Source: Psychrobacter frigidicola
GTDB lineage: Bacteria; Pseudomonadota; Gammaproteobacteria; Pseudomonadales; Moraxellaceae
DNA length: 64,000 nucleotides
NCBI RefSeq assembly: GCF_007997305.1
Contig: NZ_VORZ01000002.1
Location: 124,001 to 188,000, forward strand
Direction of reading: 5' to 3'
Of the stretch, positions 16,447 through 24,846 are shown piece by piece. Position 1 is the stretch's first letter, and every line of letters begins with the position of its first letter. A model generated the notes under the pieces. The model searched no databases, had not been told where the DNA came from, and saw only the letters and a list, made by a program, of their open reading frames with translations. The position numbers and the translations under genes were made by a program.

Positions 16447-18096
16447 TTAAGCCATATCAGCGCTGTTTTTTAAGTATTGCATGAATAACGGTACAGGACG
16501 ACCGGTTGCTGCTTTATCAGCGCCAGAGATCCAAGCCGTACCCGCAATATCCAAATGCGCCCACGCTTGACCGTCTTCAATAAAACGCGCTAAGAAGCAA
16601 GCAGCAGTGACGGCACCAGCGGCTTTACCACCGATATTTTGGATATCAGCAATCGGCGAGTCGATTTGCGGCTGATAAGCATCATCTAACGGCATGTGCC
16701 AAATCAAATCACCCGACTGCGCACTGGCATTTTCTAGGGCAAATAACACATCTTCATCATTACTGAATACCGCTGAACGCACGTGACCAAGGGCAACCAC
16801 ACAAGCACCAGTCAATGTTGCAACATCGATAATGGCGGATGGGTTATAACGCTGTACGTAGCATAAGGTGTCGCACAACACCAAGCGACCTTCTGCATCA
16901 GTGTTTAGGATTTCAACGGATTTGCCGTTCATAGCTTTCACGATATCACCGGGACGGGTGGCGTCACCTGATGGCATATTTTCTGCACACGCAAGAGCGC
17001 CAACCACGTTAATCGGTAGACGTGCTTCGCATAGGGCTTTAATCGTACCTAATACTGAGGCTGCTCCACCCATATCAAATTTCATCTCATCCATCGCCGC
17101 ACCCGGTTTGATGGAGATACCGCCTGAATCAAAGGTCACGCCTTTACCGACTAATACGATAGGCGCATCGTCATTGTCGTTATTGTCAGCTTTTTTACTT
17201 GCACCTTTAAGTGGTAGTTTATTGGTAATCGCTTTTAAACCACTGCTAACTTTTGCGGCATTGGTGCTGGCTTTTTTATTAGCAAATGGCGCACTGGCGT
17301 TGGCGCTGAATTTAGATTTGCCTTGATACTCCATAATGACCAGCTGACCTTCTTTGGTTGAGCCTTGAGACACGGATAAGAAGCAACCCATACCTAGCGC
17401 TGACATTTCTTTTTCACCCAGTACCGTTACCTTTAATAGGTCAGGATAGGTTTTGGCCAATTCTTGGGCTTGCTCTGCCATATAGGCTGGGAAGCAGATA
17501 TTGCCCGGCTCATTGGCGACGTCGCGGGTCAGACTTTGACCAGCAAATACTGATTCAGCAAAGTCTAAGGCAGGTTGCAGGGCTTTGTCAGCTAGCAAAT
17601 AAGTATCTGTTAATACTGGTGTGGTTTGCTCAGATTTGTATTTCTCAAAGCGGTAGCTTGCTGCCAATAGGTTAAGGGCAAACTGACCGAACTCGTCTTC
17701 TTCTAACGCGTTACCTAAAGCAACGGTGATAGAAGCCACACGTTTTTGTGTCGAGGTATAAATAGTTTTAGCGATTTTTTGCAGAACCGTTTGATTGAGT
17801 TTGTTTTGGCAACCGACGCCCACCAATAATAACTGGACTGGGTTTTGTTTGGCCGTTTTTTTATCACCAGCTAAGGCATAATCAGCAACGGTCTCACAGG
17901 CTTTGCCCTTAAAATGAGAAACCTCAATCAGCTGTTCAATACGGGCTTGATAGTCAGTTAAAGCCGTTTCAGCAAGTATATTTTTTTTATCGTCAATTAA
18001 AACTACGAGGCAAGAGGCGTCTTTATCGTTGGCTTCTTTTTTAAGAATTTTTTTAGTATGGGTTTGGGGCAAATGCTGCGTTAATTTAATATTCAT
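16447..18096 (-). CDS. pepA: Leucyl aminopeptidase
   Basis: Two-metal M17 aminopeptidase that removes N-terminal residues; in E. coli PepA also binds DNA in Xer recombination and transcription control. The 549 residues carry the family signature NTDAEGRLVLCDTL, the metal ligands in LVGKGVTFDSGGISIKPG, and the FDMGGAASVLGT segment. The N-terminal domain is divergent, as in the family, and a Lys/Asn-rich insert lies around residues 260-305, making it longer than the usual 500. The AAGGATAA ribosome binding site and ATG are clear. Operon with holC. Confidence 0.96.
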   Translation of the reverse strand: MNIKLTQHLPQTHTKKILKKEANDKDASCLVVLIDDKKNILAETALTDYQARIEQLIEVSHFKGKACETVADYALAGDKKTAKQNPVQLLLVGVGCQNKLNQTVLQKIAKTIYTSTQKRVASITVALGNALEEDEFGQFALNLLAASYRFEKYKSEQTTPVLTDTYLLADKALQPALDFAESVFAGQSLTRDVANEPGNICFPAYMAEQAQELAKTYPDLLKVTVLGEKEMSALGMGCFLSVSQGSTKEGQLVIMEYQGKSKFSANASAPFANKKASTNAAKVSSGLKAITNKLPLKGASKKADNNDNDDAPIVLVGKGVTFDSGGISIKPGAAMDEMKFDMGGAASVLGTIKALCEARLPINVVGALACAENMPSGDATRPGDIVKAMNGKSVEILNTDAEGRLVLCDTLCYVQRYNPSAIIDVATLTGACVVALGHVRSAVFSNDEDVLFALENASAQSGDLIWHMPLDDAYQPQIDSPIADIQNIGGKAAGAVTAACFLARFIEDGQAWAHLDIAGTAWISGADKAATGRPVPLFMQYLKNSADMA

Positions 18097-18213
18097 ATGT
18101 TGTTATCCTTATTAGATGAATGTGTTTTTTAAAAGCGTGGGCAGGCTACCTACGGTATGGAAGTTAAATAGGTCAGCCTATCAAGCAAGCATCGTAGTGT
18201 AGCATATCAGTGC

Positions 18214-18249
18214 TAAGTGCGCAGTGAGCAAGGGTTAGGTAATGTTTCC
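18214..18249 (+). repeat. 36-bp direct repeat, copy 1
   Basis: Shares about 31 of 36 bases with 19153-19188; both begin TAAGTGCGCAG and include TTAGGTAATGTTT. The two copies flank the isochorismatase-type gene in the same orientation. This copy lies upstream of pepA. Confidence 0.85.
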
Positions 18250-18316
18250 AGAGCCTGTTGCTCTCCTATTTTCTTTAGTGTCATTTATTATTAACTTTCT
18301 TATTCGGCAGCAGCGA

Positions 18317-18922
18317 TTAACCGTTAACCAGCTTATCAGTTGTTACTAAAGCTGCAAATCTATCTTGCAGTGCGGCCATAGCCGCATTATGTACAGCATC
18401 CGCTTTTATCACGTCGCCTTTAACATCAGGTAGGTCGCGAGTGGCGCAGGCATCGTGGCAAACAAAACTTTCAAAGCCCAAATCAAAGGCTACACGTACA
18501 CTGGAGCTGACGCACATATGACTCATAAAACCGGCAAAGACAATTTGCTGTTTGCCAGCAGATTTTATAAGTTCTTGCAGAGGGGTGTCATAAAAGGCAT
18601 TGGGATGCATCTTGACGATGGTTTCTTCGCTATCAAGTGGTTGCAGGCTATCAACAATATTTACCTTTGATGATAACGGGTCAAATACGTTGTCATTATC
18701 CTGACCATGATGGGCAATATGGAAAACAGGAATGCTATCTTGGCGGGCTTTATCAAGCAGCAGTCGCGCATTGGCAGTCGCGCTGGCACCTAATTCCCCT
18801 AAAGGCATCGCACCATCAACGTATTCATTCTGAAAATCAATTAAAACCAGCGCGCAGTTTGACCAGTTAACGGTGCCAAATTCACCACCGCCAAGTTTAA
18901 GTAAAGTAGAAGGAGTAGACAT
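18317..18922 (-). CDS. Isochorismatase-family cysteine hydrolase
   Basis: 201-residue cysteine hydrolase fold protein; members hydrolyse isochorismate, nicotinamide or other amides. The catalytic Asp is in ALVLIDFQNEYVDG, the Lys in TIVKMHPNAFYDT, and the nucleophile Cys in VFAGFMSHMCVSSSVRVAFDLGF, with the conserved cis-peptide region just before it. The substrate cannot be told. The frame runs 22 codons further upstream, but GGAGAA lies 6 bases before the ATG at 18920-18922. It sits between pepA and lptF, which are divergent neighbours in many gammaproteobacteria, and between two direct repeats, so it may be inserted. Confidence 0.87.
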   Translation of the reverse strand: MSTPSTLLKLGGGEFGTVNWSNCALVLIDFQNEYVDGAMPLGELGASATANARLLLDKARQDSIPVFHIAHHGQDNDNVFDPLSSKVNIVDSLQPLDSEETIVKMHPNAFYDTPLQELIKSAGKQQIVFAGFMSHMCVSSSVRVAFDLGFESFVCHDACATRDLPDVKGDVIKADAVHNAAMAALQDRFAALVTTDKLVNG

Positions 18923-19364
18923 TGTATTCTCCGTTAAGTAATTCATATCATAGGAAGCAATAAGTGCTATGGGTCTAAATTCTAACAATTAATCGTAATA
19001 CTATGCAGTGCATGATACGTACAATATACAAAGCCGCTTGTATGGTAGGGAATAAAATACAGTGAACCCTTAATGGTGACCTCCTTATTCGTACCGCAAT
19101 GCTTTAACCCTTGCCGTTAGGTTTTGCCTCAATCAAGTTAACTGTCCGCCAATAAGTGCGCAGACGGCAAGGCTTAGGTAATGTTTTCAAACACATTGCA
19201 GCGTCATTTTTCACAAAAACATGCTAGCATTAGCAGTTATGCCTATTAGCCTTTTTTGTGTCCTGATAGCGCTTTAAAATCCAACCAAAATTTCTGACAA
19301 TTTCCACCAATTTTGATATAGGCGCGACTAACCGTGTCATTGCCCACTGCTAAGAGTACCTATC
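18923..19364. other. Divergent gap upstream of lptF
   Basis: Holds the second copy of the 36-bp repeat and an inverted pair CCTTGCCGT (19109-19117) / ACGGCAAGG (19164-19172). The lptF promoter must be here, but no good consensus pair stands out. No gene is visible. Confidence 0.5.
19153..19188 (+). repeat. 36-bp direct repeat, copy 2
   Basis: Second copy of the repeat at 18214-18249, with about five mismatches. It lies upstream of lptF. Confidence 0.85.
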
Positions 19365-20672
19365 GTGATATTACGCCGCTATATGACCCAACAAGTTGCT
19401 TCAACCACCGCTTTGGTATTGGGGTTTTTGGTGGTACTCATGCTTGGCGGTCGTCTGATACGCTATTTCGGTATTGCCGCTGAAGGCAACTTAGATATCA
19501 GCTTATTATTTACCATTATTGGCTATAATTTGCCGTACTTTTTAGAGCTAATTCTACCATTAGCATTTTTTATTGCGCTGATGCTGGTATTCGGGCGCTT
19601 ATATGTCGATCAAGAAATGGCGGTTATCAATGCCAGTGGGGTTTCACGCGGGAAGCTTGCGCGGTTAATGGTACCGCTGATATCAGTATTGTTTGTAGGT
19701 GAGGCGGCATTATCTATAGTCGGTAAACCTTGGGGCGTGCGCTCCTCTGAGACCATCTGGCAAAAACAGGCTTTGACCAGTGCCTTTGATTTAATCCGGC
19801 CGAATGAGTTTATTAGCAGTGGCAATTATCATCTGTTTGTGGGCAGTCTGAGTGAAGATAAAACCCAGCTACAAGACGTGATATTGATTCAATCCGAACC
19901 AAAAGAAAAAGGTTCGGGCGCGAAAAATACCGACATAAACAGCAGCAATGCTGACAATACTGATGCAGACCTTACTACCACTAATTTGGATGATAAGTTA
20001 CCTAAAGAATTGGTTGAGCGTCTTGATGGCAGTAGTACATCGATTAGTAAAGATACCATTACCTTAGCTAAGCGGGCGGAGCAAGTTGAGAATGGCGCAA
20101 GCGGCGTGACTCAGCTGGACTTATTTCAAGGGCGCCGTTATGAGGTAGGGGCAGGCAGCCGCAAGTATAATCAAGTTGGCTTTGATCGCTATCGCATTAC
20201 CTTATCGGAATCCTCTAAAGAGGTAGTGACCGAAGACAACATCGAAACCCAAGCCATTATACCGTTATGGCAAGCCGCGACTGGTAACGCAGAAGTGGGC
20301 AGTGTCAATGCCATGCGTGCTGCCCAATCTGAGCTGGGTTATCGCTTGGCGTTACCATGGCTGATGATTATTGCGCCGATGCTAGCTGTGCCACTGGCGC
20401 AAGTACGTCCGCGTCAAGGGCGTTGGCTGCGTTTATTCCCATCGATTTTATTATTTGTCAGCTGTGCTTTAGGGGTTATCTCACTGAAAAATGCCGTGAG
20501 TAAAGGTAGCGTTAATGTATGGGCATATGCATGGCTGATAGTAGGGTTTATGGCCTTGGCGCTGTATCTAAACTGGGGCAGCCGTATCCAGCATCGTCTG
20601 CGCGTACGGCTCAAAGACAAACAACAAGAGGCTCTTGATACGCCAAATGGCTCACACGGAGGGCAGTTATAA
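19365..20672 (+). CDS. lptF: LPS export permease LptF
   Basis: Membrane component of the LptB2FGC ABC exporter that extracts lipopolysaccharide from the inner membrane. The 435 residues have three membrane segments at each end (about 12-35, 48-80, 98-118; then 325-345, 352-372, 385-405) around a periplasmic beta-jellyroll domain. RLYVDQEMAVINASGVSRGKL is the conserved coupling region. The periplasmic domain holds an Asn/Asp/Ser-rich insert (about 180-240), which makes it longer than the usual 360. The start codon is GTG, chosen because MILRRYMTQQ matches the family N-terminus. The stop overlaps the lptG start (TAATG). Confidence 0.93.
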   Translation: MILRRYMTQQVASTTALVLGFLVVLMLGGRLIRYFGIAAEGNLDISLLFTIIGYNLPYFLELILPLAFFIALMLVFGRLYVDQEMAVINASGVSRGKLARLMVPLISVLFVGEAALSIVGKPWGVRSSETIWQKQALTSAFDLIRPNEFISSGNYHLFVGSLSEDKTQLQDVILIQSEPKEKGSGAKNTDINSSNADNTDADLTTTNLDDKLPKELVERLDGSSTSISKDTITLAKRAEQVENGASGVTQLDLFQGRRYEVGAGSRKYNQVGFDRYRITLSESSKEVVTEDNIETQAIIPLWQAATGNAEVGSVNAMRAAQSELGYRLALPWLMIIAPMLAVPLAQVRPRQGRWLRLFPSILLFVSCALGVISLKNAVSKGSVNVWAYAWLIVGFMALALYLNWGSRIQHRLRVRLKDKQQEALDTPNGSHGGQL

Positions 20673-21937
20673 TGCGCTCCTTGTTCTCAAAGTCTCACAC
20701 GGTTCACTCACAATCTGCCAATCTACAAGTGCTGGGACGTTACGTCAAAGTTAATGCACTACTGGCCATTGTCGCGGCTATATTGGGACTGTGGGCCTTA
20801 CAAGTTTTATTCTCTTACTTGTCCGAGCTTGATTCGCTATCAGACACTTATACTATGTCCGATGCGCTTAAATATATCCTATATCGCTCGCCCTACTTTT
20901 TAGAAGAGTTTATGCCGACCGGTGCGCTATTAGGTGCGGTAGTTGGTTTAGGGCTGCTGGCCAATAAAAGCGAGCTGATAGTCATGCGCGCCGCTGGGGT
21001 CAGTATTTACCGTATTGTCGGATGGGTATTACAGCCCGCGTTGGTATTTGTATTATTGGCACTGGTAATCAATCAATTTGTACTGCCGCATAGCAATCAG
21101 CTGGCCAATGAAATCAACAATAAAGACAGCGGCTCACTGGTCGCCTCAGTGCGCGGTTATTGGACGGTACAACCGCGCTTTAAAGTGACTGATAGCACTG
21201 ATAATGTTAGCAGCGTTACTACTAATAACTCTAGTAATAATGTTAATAACAGCGCGGATACCGCAAACGTACAACCGGATGGCAGTGATATTCTTTATAT
21301 TGATTATGCCGATGTACAAGGCAATATCGGCGAGGTCAAGCGTTGGCATTTGGACAATAATGGCAATCTACAAACCGCCGTTCATGCCGAAGGCGGGCGC
21401 TATGCTGGCCGTGAAGTCATGAACGAGGCCAGTGCGATTGCTAGCGAGCAGTATCGCTATGAGTGGCAACTGCGCAATATGACCAAACTGACTATTAATG
21501 AAGGCTTTGATAGCACCCAAGCCAAAGCAGCATCAGATACCTTAAGTCTGCCATTTGCACCGGAGTCGGTTTATCTGCTCACGCGGGAAGCTGAAAACTT
21601 ATCACTTACCCAACTGTATGAACACCGCCAGTTTATGCGTCAGCAAGGTAAACGCTCATTAACCCACGAGCTGGCATTTTGGCAAAAGCTACTGTCGCCT
21701 TTATCGATTTTATCGCTAGTGATTGTTGCCTGCTCATTCGTCTTTGGCTCATTACGCACCCACAGTTTAGGACTGCGCATTGTGGTGGCTTTATTGTTCG
21801 GCTTACTGTTTAGCTATGTTCAGGACTTGGTCGGCTTTGTGTCGTTAGCTACTGGGTTCTCTCCGATGTTGATGGTGCTGTTACCGATTATTGGCAGTAC
21901 CATGTTGGGTGGCTATTTGATAAAACGGCAAATGTAA
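20672..21937 (+). CDS. lptG: LPS export permease LptG
   Basis: Partner of LptF in the LPS exporter. The 421 residues share the layout: three membrane segments, a periplasmic jellyroll and three more segments. LGRYVKVNALLAIVAAILGLWALQVLFS opens the protein, NKSELIVMRAAGVSIYRIVGW is the coupling region, and the end matches the family (LVGFVSLATGFSPMLMVLLP). An Asn/Ser-rich insert around 175-200 lies in the periplasmic domain. Its ATG overlaps the lptF stop by one base, so the two are translationally coupled. A strong terminator follows. Confidence 0.94.
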   Translation: MRSLFSKSHTVHSQSANLQVLGRYVKVNALLAIVAAILGLWALQVLFSYLSELDSLSDTYTMSDALKYILYRSPYFLEEFMPTGALLGAVVGLGLLANKSELIVMRAAGVSIYRIVGWVLQPALVFVLLALVINQFVLPHSNQLANEINNKDSGSLVASVRGYWTVQPRFKVTDSTDNVSSVTTNNSSNNVNNSADTANVQPDGSDILYIDYADVQGNIGEVKRWHLDNNGNLQTAVHAEGGRYAGREVMNEASAIASEQYRYEWQLRNMTKLTINEGFDSTQAKAASDTLSLPFAPESVYLLTREAENLSLTQLYEHRQFMRQQGKRSLTHELAFWQKLLSPLSILSLVIVACSFVFGSLRTHSLGLRIVVALLFGLLFSYVQDLVGFVSLATGFSPMLMVLLPIIGSTMLGGYLIKRQM

Positions 21938-21966
21938 ATTGGTAGATTTTTAGGGATTTAAGTATT

Positions 21967-22008
21967 AAAAAACCCCGCTAAATTCATTACGATTTAGCGG
22001 GGTTTTTT
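21967..22008. terminator. Strong bidirectional terminator
   Basis: Stem AAACCCCGCTAAAT/ATTTAGCGGGGTTT with an 8-base loop and T/A runs on both sides. It lies between convergent lptG and the methyltransferase gene. Confidence 0.95.
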
Positions 22009-22064
22009 TGATTTAACGTATTGGTTGAAGCTTTACTTAAACCTCGTTACTCAACAATAGCTTC

Positions 22065-22673
22065 TTAATCTTTGGTCGCCATCGTAATGGTATAAGTTTT
22101 ACCTTGCTTCACTTTTTCGCTATTACCAAACACTTCAGTAAATGAACGTTTCATAAATTGACGCAAGCCGTTAATCGTTACCACATAAAAGCGTCCGCCT
22201 TTACGCATCCGTGCATGGGCATCAAGAAAGTAGAGATAATGTTGCTCTTTGCCTACTTTGGCAGGCAAGTTTGACATGACTAAGCTAAAATCTTTTGCCT
22301 TATCGACATGATTAAAACCGTTTGATAAGTGCACATCGACATTAGACAAACCGTTTTTTTCGCAATTTTGGCGCGCATATTCTACCGCCATAAAGTCTTT
22401 ATCAATCAAGGTATGCTGACCGTTCGGACACTCGCGCGCTGCCGCCATACCCAATACGCCATAGCCACAGCCCAAATCTATCGAATCATCGTCCTGCTGA
22501 AAATCCACATAATCAAGCAGCATCAGGCTACCATCATCAAGCTTTTGTGGTGAAAAAATGCCCCACGTGGTCGCAAAATCAAACGGCTTACCCAGCACGT
22601 CTTGACGAAAATTAATGTCTTCGCGCCAGTGTTTGGCTTTTTCTAATAAATCGCTAGGTGGTCTATGGCTCAT
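22065..22673 (-). CDS. Small-domain SAM methyltransferase (RsmC-like)
   Basis: 202-residue class I methyltransferase of the MTS type, like the catalytic half of RsmC/RlmG rRNA guanine-N2 methyltransferases. Motif I is SIDLGCGYGVLGMAAA, motif II is TLIDKDFMAVEYARQNCEKNG, and motif IV is SNLPAK where RsmC has NPPFH. It lacks the duplicated N-terminal domain of RsmC. The substrate is not certain; the altered motif IV means a different target base is possible. The frame is open 35 codons further upstream, but the conserved start is MSHRPPSDLL, preceded by CGAGA. Confidence 0.8.
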   Translation of the reverse strand: MSHRPPSDLLEKAKHWREDINFRQDVLGKPFDFATTWGIFSPQKLDDGSLMLLDYVDFQQDDDSIDLGCGYGVLGMAAARECPNGQHTLIDKDFMAVEYARQNCEKNGLSNVDVHLSNGFNHVDKAKDFSLVMSNLPAKVGKEQHYLYFLDAHARMRKGGRFYVVTINGLRQFMKRSFTEVFGNSEKVKQGKTYTITMATKD

Positions 22674-22804
22674 GGTTTTCTCGGATAATGGATAAGTAAA
22701 AGGTAGTGCGCGATAGAATAAAACAGCGCGCACTTTATGACGGGTATTGTAACGAGAAAAGGAGAGGTTTGCACTCACGCTGCGCTGAGTAACCGTAATT
22801 TCTA

Positions 22805-23725
22805 TTACTCTATATATCTAACATATTCAATAATACCTACTATTTCATCATAGTAGTTACTGTCATGGTTGTAATTTAAAATAGTGTTTCTGAGAGCTGA
22901 ATCAATATCATTACATCCATTGCTAATGAAGTTTGAGACTGTTTCTTCCCTATACTTAGCTATCAGCTTATCAGTACCTTTTTTGACACTTTCAAAATCA
23001 GAAAGATATGTATCCGATTGAACCTGCATGATTCCAGTAGTCTTTATCTTTCCAGTGAAAAAAAATGTTCTTTCAAATAACCTATGTAGTTTACTTCTGT
23101 TAAAGCTCTCATATATTAATACCGCATATACTAATAAGCGTTCAGTAGTATCTACTGTTTCACTATCTATTATATATCCATATTTCAGTTCAAACTGAGA
23201 ATACCTTGTTTCGATATATCTATCTTTACGCAGACTATTATCTTCTTTAAGCAAGTCAGCGTCGTTAATAGCTTTATAGATAAAAGCGATTATTCCTAAC
23301 CACATCGCTGTAGCTACTTCTTGTTTATCGGGTAGAAGGTATACGCCTTCTAAAATTAATTTTATATAGACAACATACATTATGAAAAGAGATATAAGAA
23401 CAACAACTATCTCTCTAGACCAATTAATTAATTTTCCTCTACCAGAAAAGATATTAAATAGTGTCCTTAGAATGAAATAATAAGGAACTACCATATAGAT
23501 ATTATTATTAAGACTCTTAAGGTCTGATATATAAAATAAGTAGGACAGTATAAAAGTAAGAAAAATAGGAGAAAAAGATTTATAGAGAATATTGAAAAAA
23601 GGAGAGGTGTCTTGAGTATCAAAAGACAAACTATAATACCCAGATTTTAATGACTGTTTACCAAAGAAATTTATAATGATGAAAAATAACATAGCTAACA
23701 GTATATGAAAAAAGACAGCCATCAC
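22805..23725 (-). CDS. AT-rich membrane protein with a lysozyme-like C-terminal domain
   Basis: I do not recognise this gene as a named family. The 306 residues have about five hydrophobic segments (3-21, 52-67, 77-92, 105-125, 138-152), then a soluble C-terminal part. That part shows features of lytic transglycosylase / lysozyme folds: a Glu in LIYESFNRSKLHR (Glu206), TTGIMQVQS (229-237) like the SLT GLMQ motif, and ILNYNHDSNYYDEIVGIIEYV (282-302) like the late YN...Y...V segment. The gene is conspicuously more AT-rich than its neighbours and rich in Ile, Phe, Tyr, Asn and Lys, which suggests transfer. It sits between the methyltransferase and xerD, 53 bases after xerD on the same strand. 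Confidence 0.6.
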   Translation of the reverse strand: MMAVFFHILLAMLFFIIINFFGKQSLKSGYYSLSFDTQDTSPFFNILYKSFSPIFLTFILSYLFYISDLKSLNNNIYMVVPYYFILRTLFNIFSGRGKLINWSREIVVVLISLFIMYVVYIKLILEGVYLLPDKQEVATAMWLGIIAFIYKAINDADLLKEDNSLRKDRYIETRYSQFELKYGYIIDSETVDTTERLLVYAVLIYESFNRSKLHRLFERTFFFTGKIKTTGIMQVQSDTYLSDFESVKKGTDKLIAKYREETVSNFISNGCNDIDSALRNTILNYNHDSNYYDEIVGIIEYVRYIE

Positions 23726-23778
23726 TAATTTCCTGTGGGTTCAACTCAGACGATTTAATTCTAATTTAGATACTTATA

Positions 23779-24717
23779 TCAACCCCGCGGATGATGCTCC
23801 GCATGCAACTTCTGCAATCTAGCCGTCGCCACATGCGTATATATCTGGGTGGTTGATAAATCACTATGTCCCAGTAATAACTGTACGCTACGTAAATCTG
23901 CACCATGATTTAATAAATGGGTAGCAAAGGCATGACGTAAGGTATGCGGCGATAAGTCTTTATCAATACTGGCAACTTTGGCGTATTTCTTTAGCAGATA
24001 CCAAAAGTTTTGCCGGGTCATATAGCCACCTTGTGTGGTCAAAAATACTGCTTGGCAGTTGCCTGCTTTTAAATGGGCAATTAAATCCCCGCGCCCATGC
24101 GTGAGATAATCCTCTAACGCTTCTGCTGCATATTCTCCTAAAGGCACCAAGCGCGTTTTATTGCCTTTCCCTGTGATTTGTAGCCAGCCTGAATTCAAAT
24201 TAACTTGTTCAATAGATAGATTAACCAATTCACTAACTCGCAGACCGCAGGCATATAACACCTCTAACATGGCTTTATCACGCAATCCAAGTGCAGTGCT
24301 ACTATCGGGTGCAGCGAGCAAGTTATCAATATCAGCTTCTGCCAAGTCTTTAGGCAGTGGACGACCAATCTTTGGGGTTTTGATACGCTCGCACGGATTG
24401 TCATCGCGTAGATTACTGGCAATCATCCACAGATAGAACTGACGCAGACTGGAGAGCATACGAGCTTGGGTACGTGGGGTTTTGCCGTCTTGGGCGAGGA
24501 TGGATAAACAATGTAATACTTCATCGGGTTGCCACAGTGTCAGTGCCTTATGTGATGTCAGCTCACAGCGCCGTAAATCTCGGATATAAGCATTGCGCGT
24601 ACGCGTCGCCAAACCATGAGCGAGCATCGCCTGACGAAACTCAGTCATATAAGTCGGCTCGTCATCGATTGCCAACGCTTTGGGCTGGCGCGGTTGCAGC
24701 GCACGGTCGCGGCTCAT
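23779..24717 (-). CDS. xerD: Tyrosine recombinase XerD
   Basis: Site-specific recombinase that with XerC resolves chromosome dimers at dif under FtsK control. The 312 residues have the SAM-like N-terminal DNA-binding domain (about 22-105) and the catalytic domain with all active-site residues: Arg160 (GLRVSEL), Lys184 (GKGNKTR), His258 and Arg261 (HTLRHAFATHLL), His284 (LGHSD) and the nucleophile Tyr293 (QIYTH). The C-terminus HAEHHPRG and the LPK / RVSELV context fit XerD rather than XerC. The N-terminus has about 15 extra residues. No recA-like or dsbC neighbour is seen. Confidence 0.93.
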   Translation of the reverse strand: MSRDRALQPRQPKALAIDDEPTYMTEFRQAMLAHGLATRTRNAYIRDLRRCELTSHKALTLWQPDEVLHCLSILAQDGKTPRTQARMLSSLRQFYLWMIASNLRDDNPCERIKTPKIGRPLPKDLAEADIDNLLAAPDSSTALGLRDKAMLEVLYACGLRVSELVNLSIEQVNLNSGWLQITGKGNKTRLVPLGEYAAEALEDYLTHGRGDLIAHLKAGNCQAVFLTTQGGYMTRQNFWYLLKKYAKVASIDKDLSPHTLRHAFATHLLNHGADLRSVQLLLGHSDLSTTQIYTHVATARLQKLHAEHHPRG

Positions 24718-24846
24718 AGGACAATACTCGGTAGTTGTATTTGACAGGATAAGTTGATTCGTTTAGAAAATTATCGCCTAACTTTATCGCTTAATACTAT
24801 TAATAAAGAAATAATAAAGTGTTAATAAAATTTTGTTAGGAGGTTT

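Noticed and set aside
22805-24717. Integron or mobile element made of xerD and the adjacent AT-rich gene
   Set aside because: XerD has all features of the housekeeping chromosome-dimer enzyme, and I see no attachment repeats or other mobile genes around the pair.
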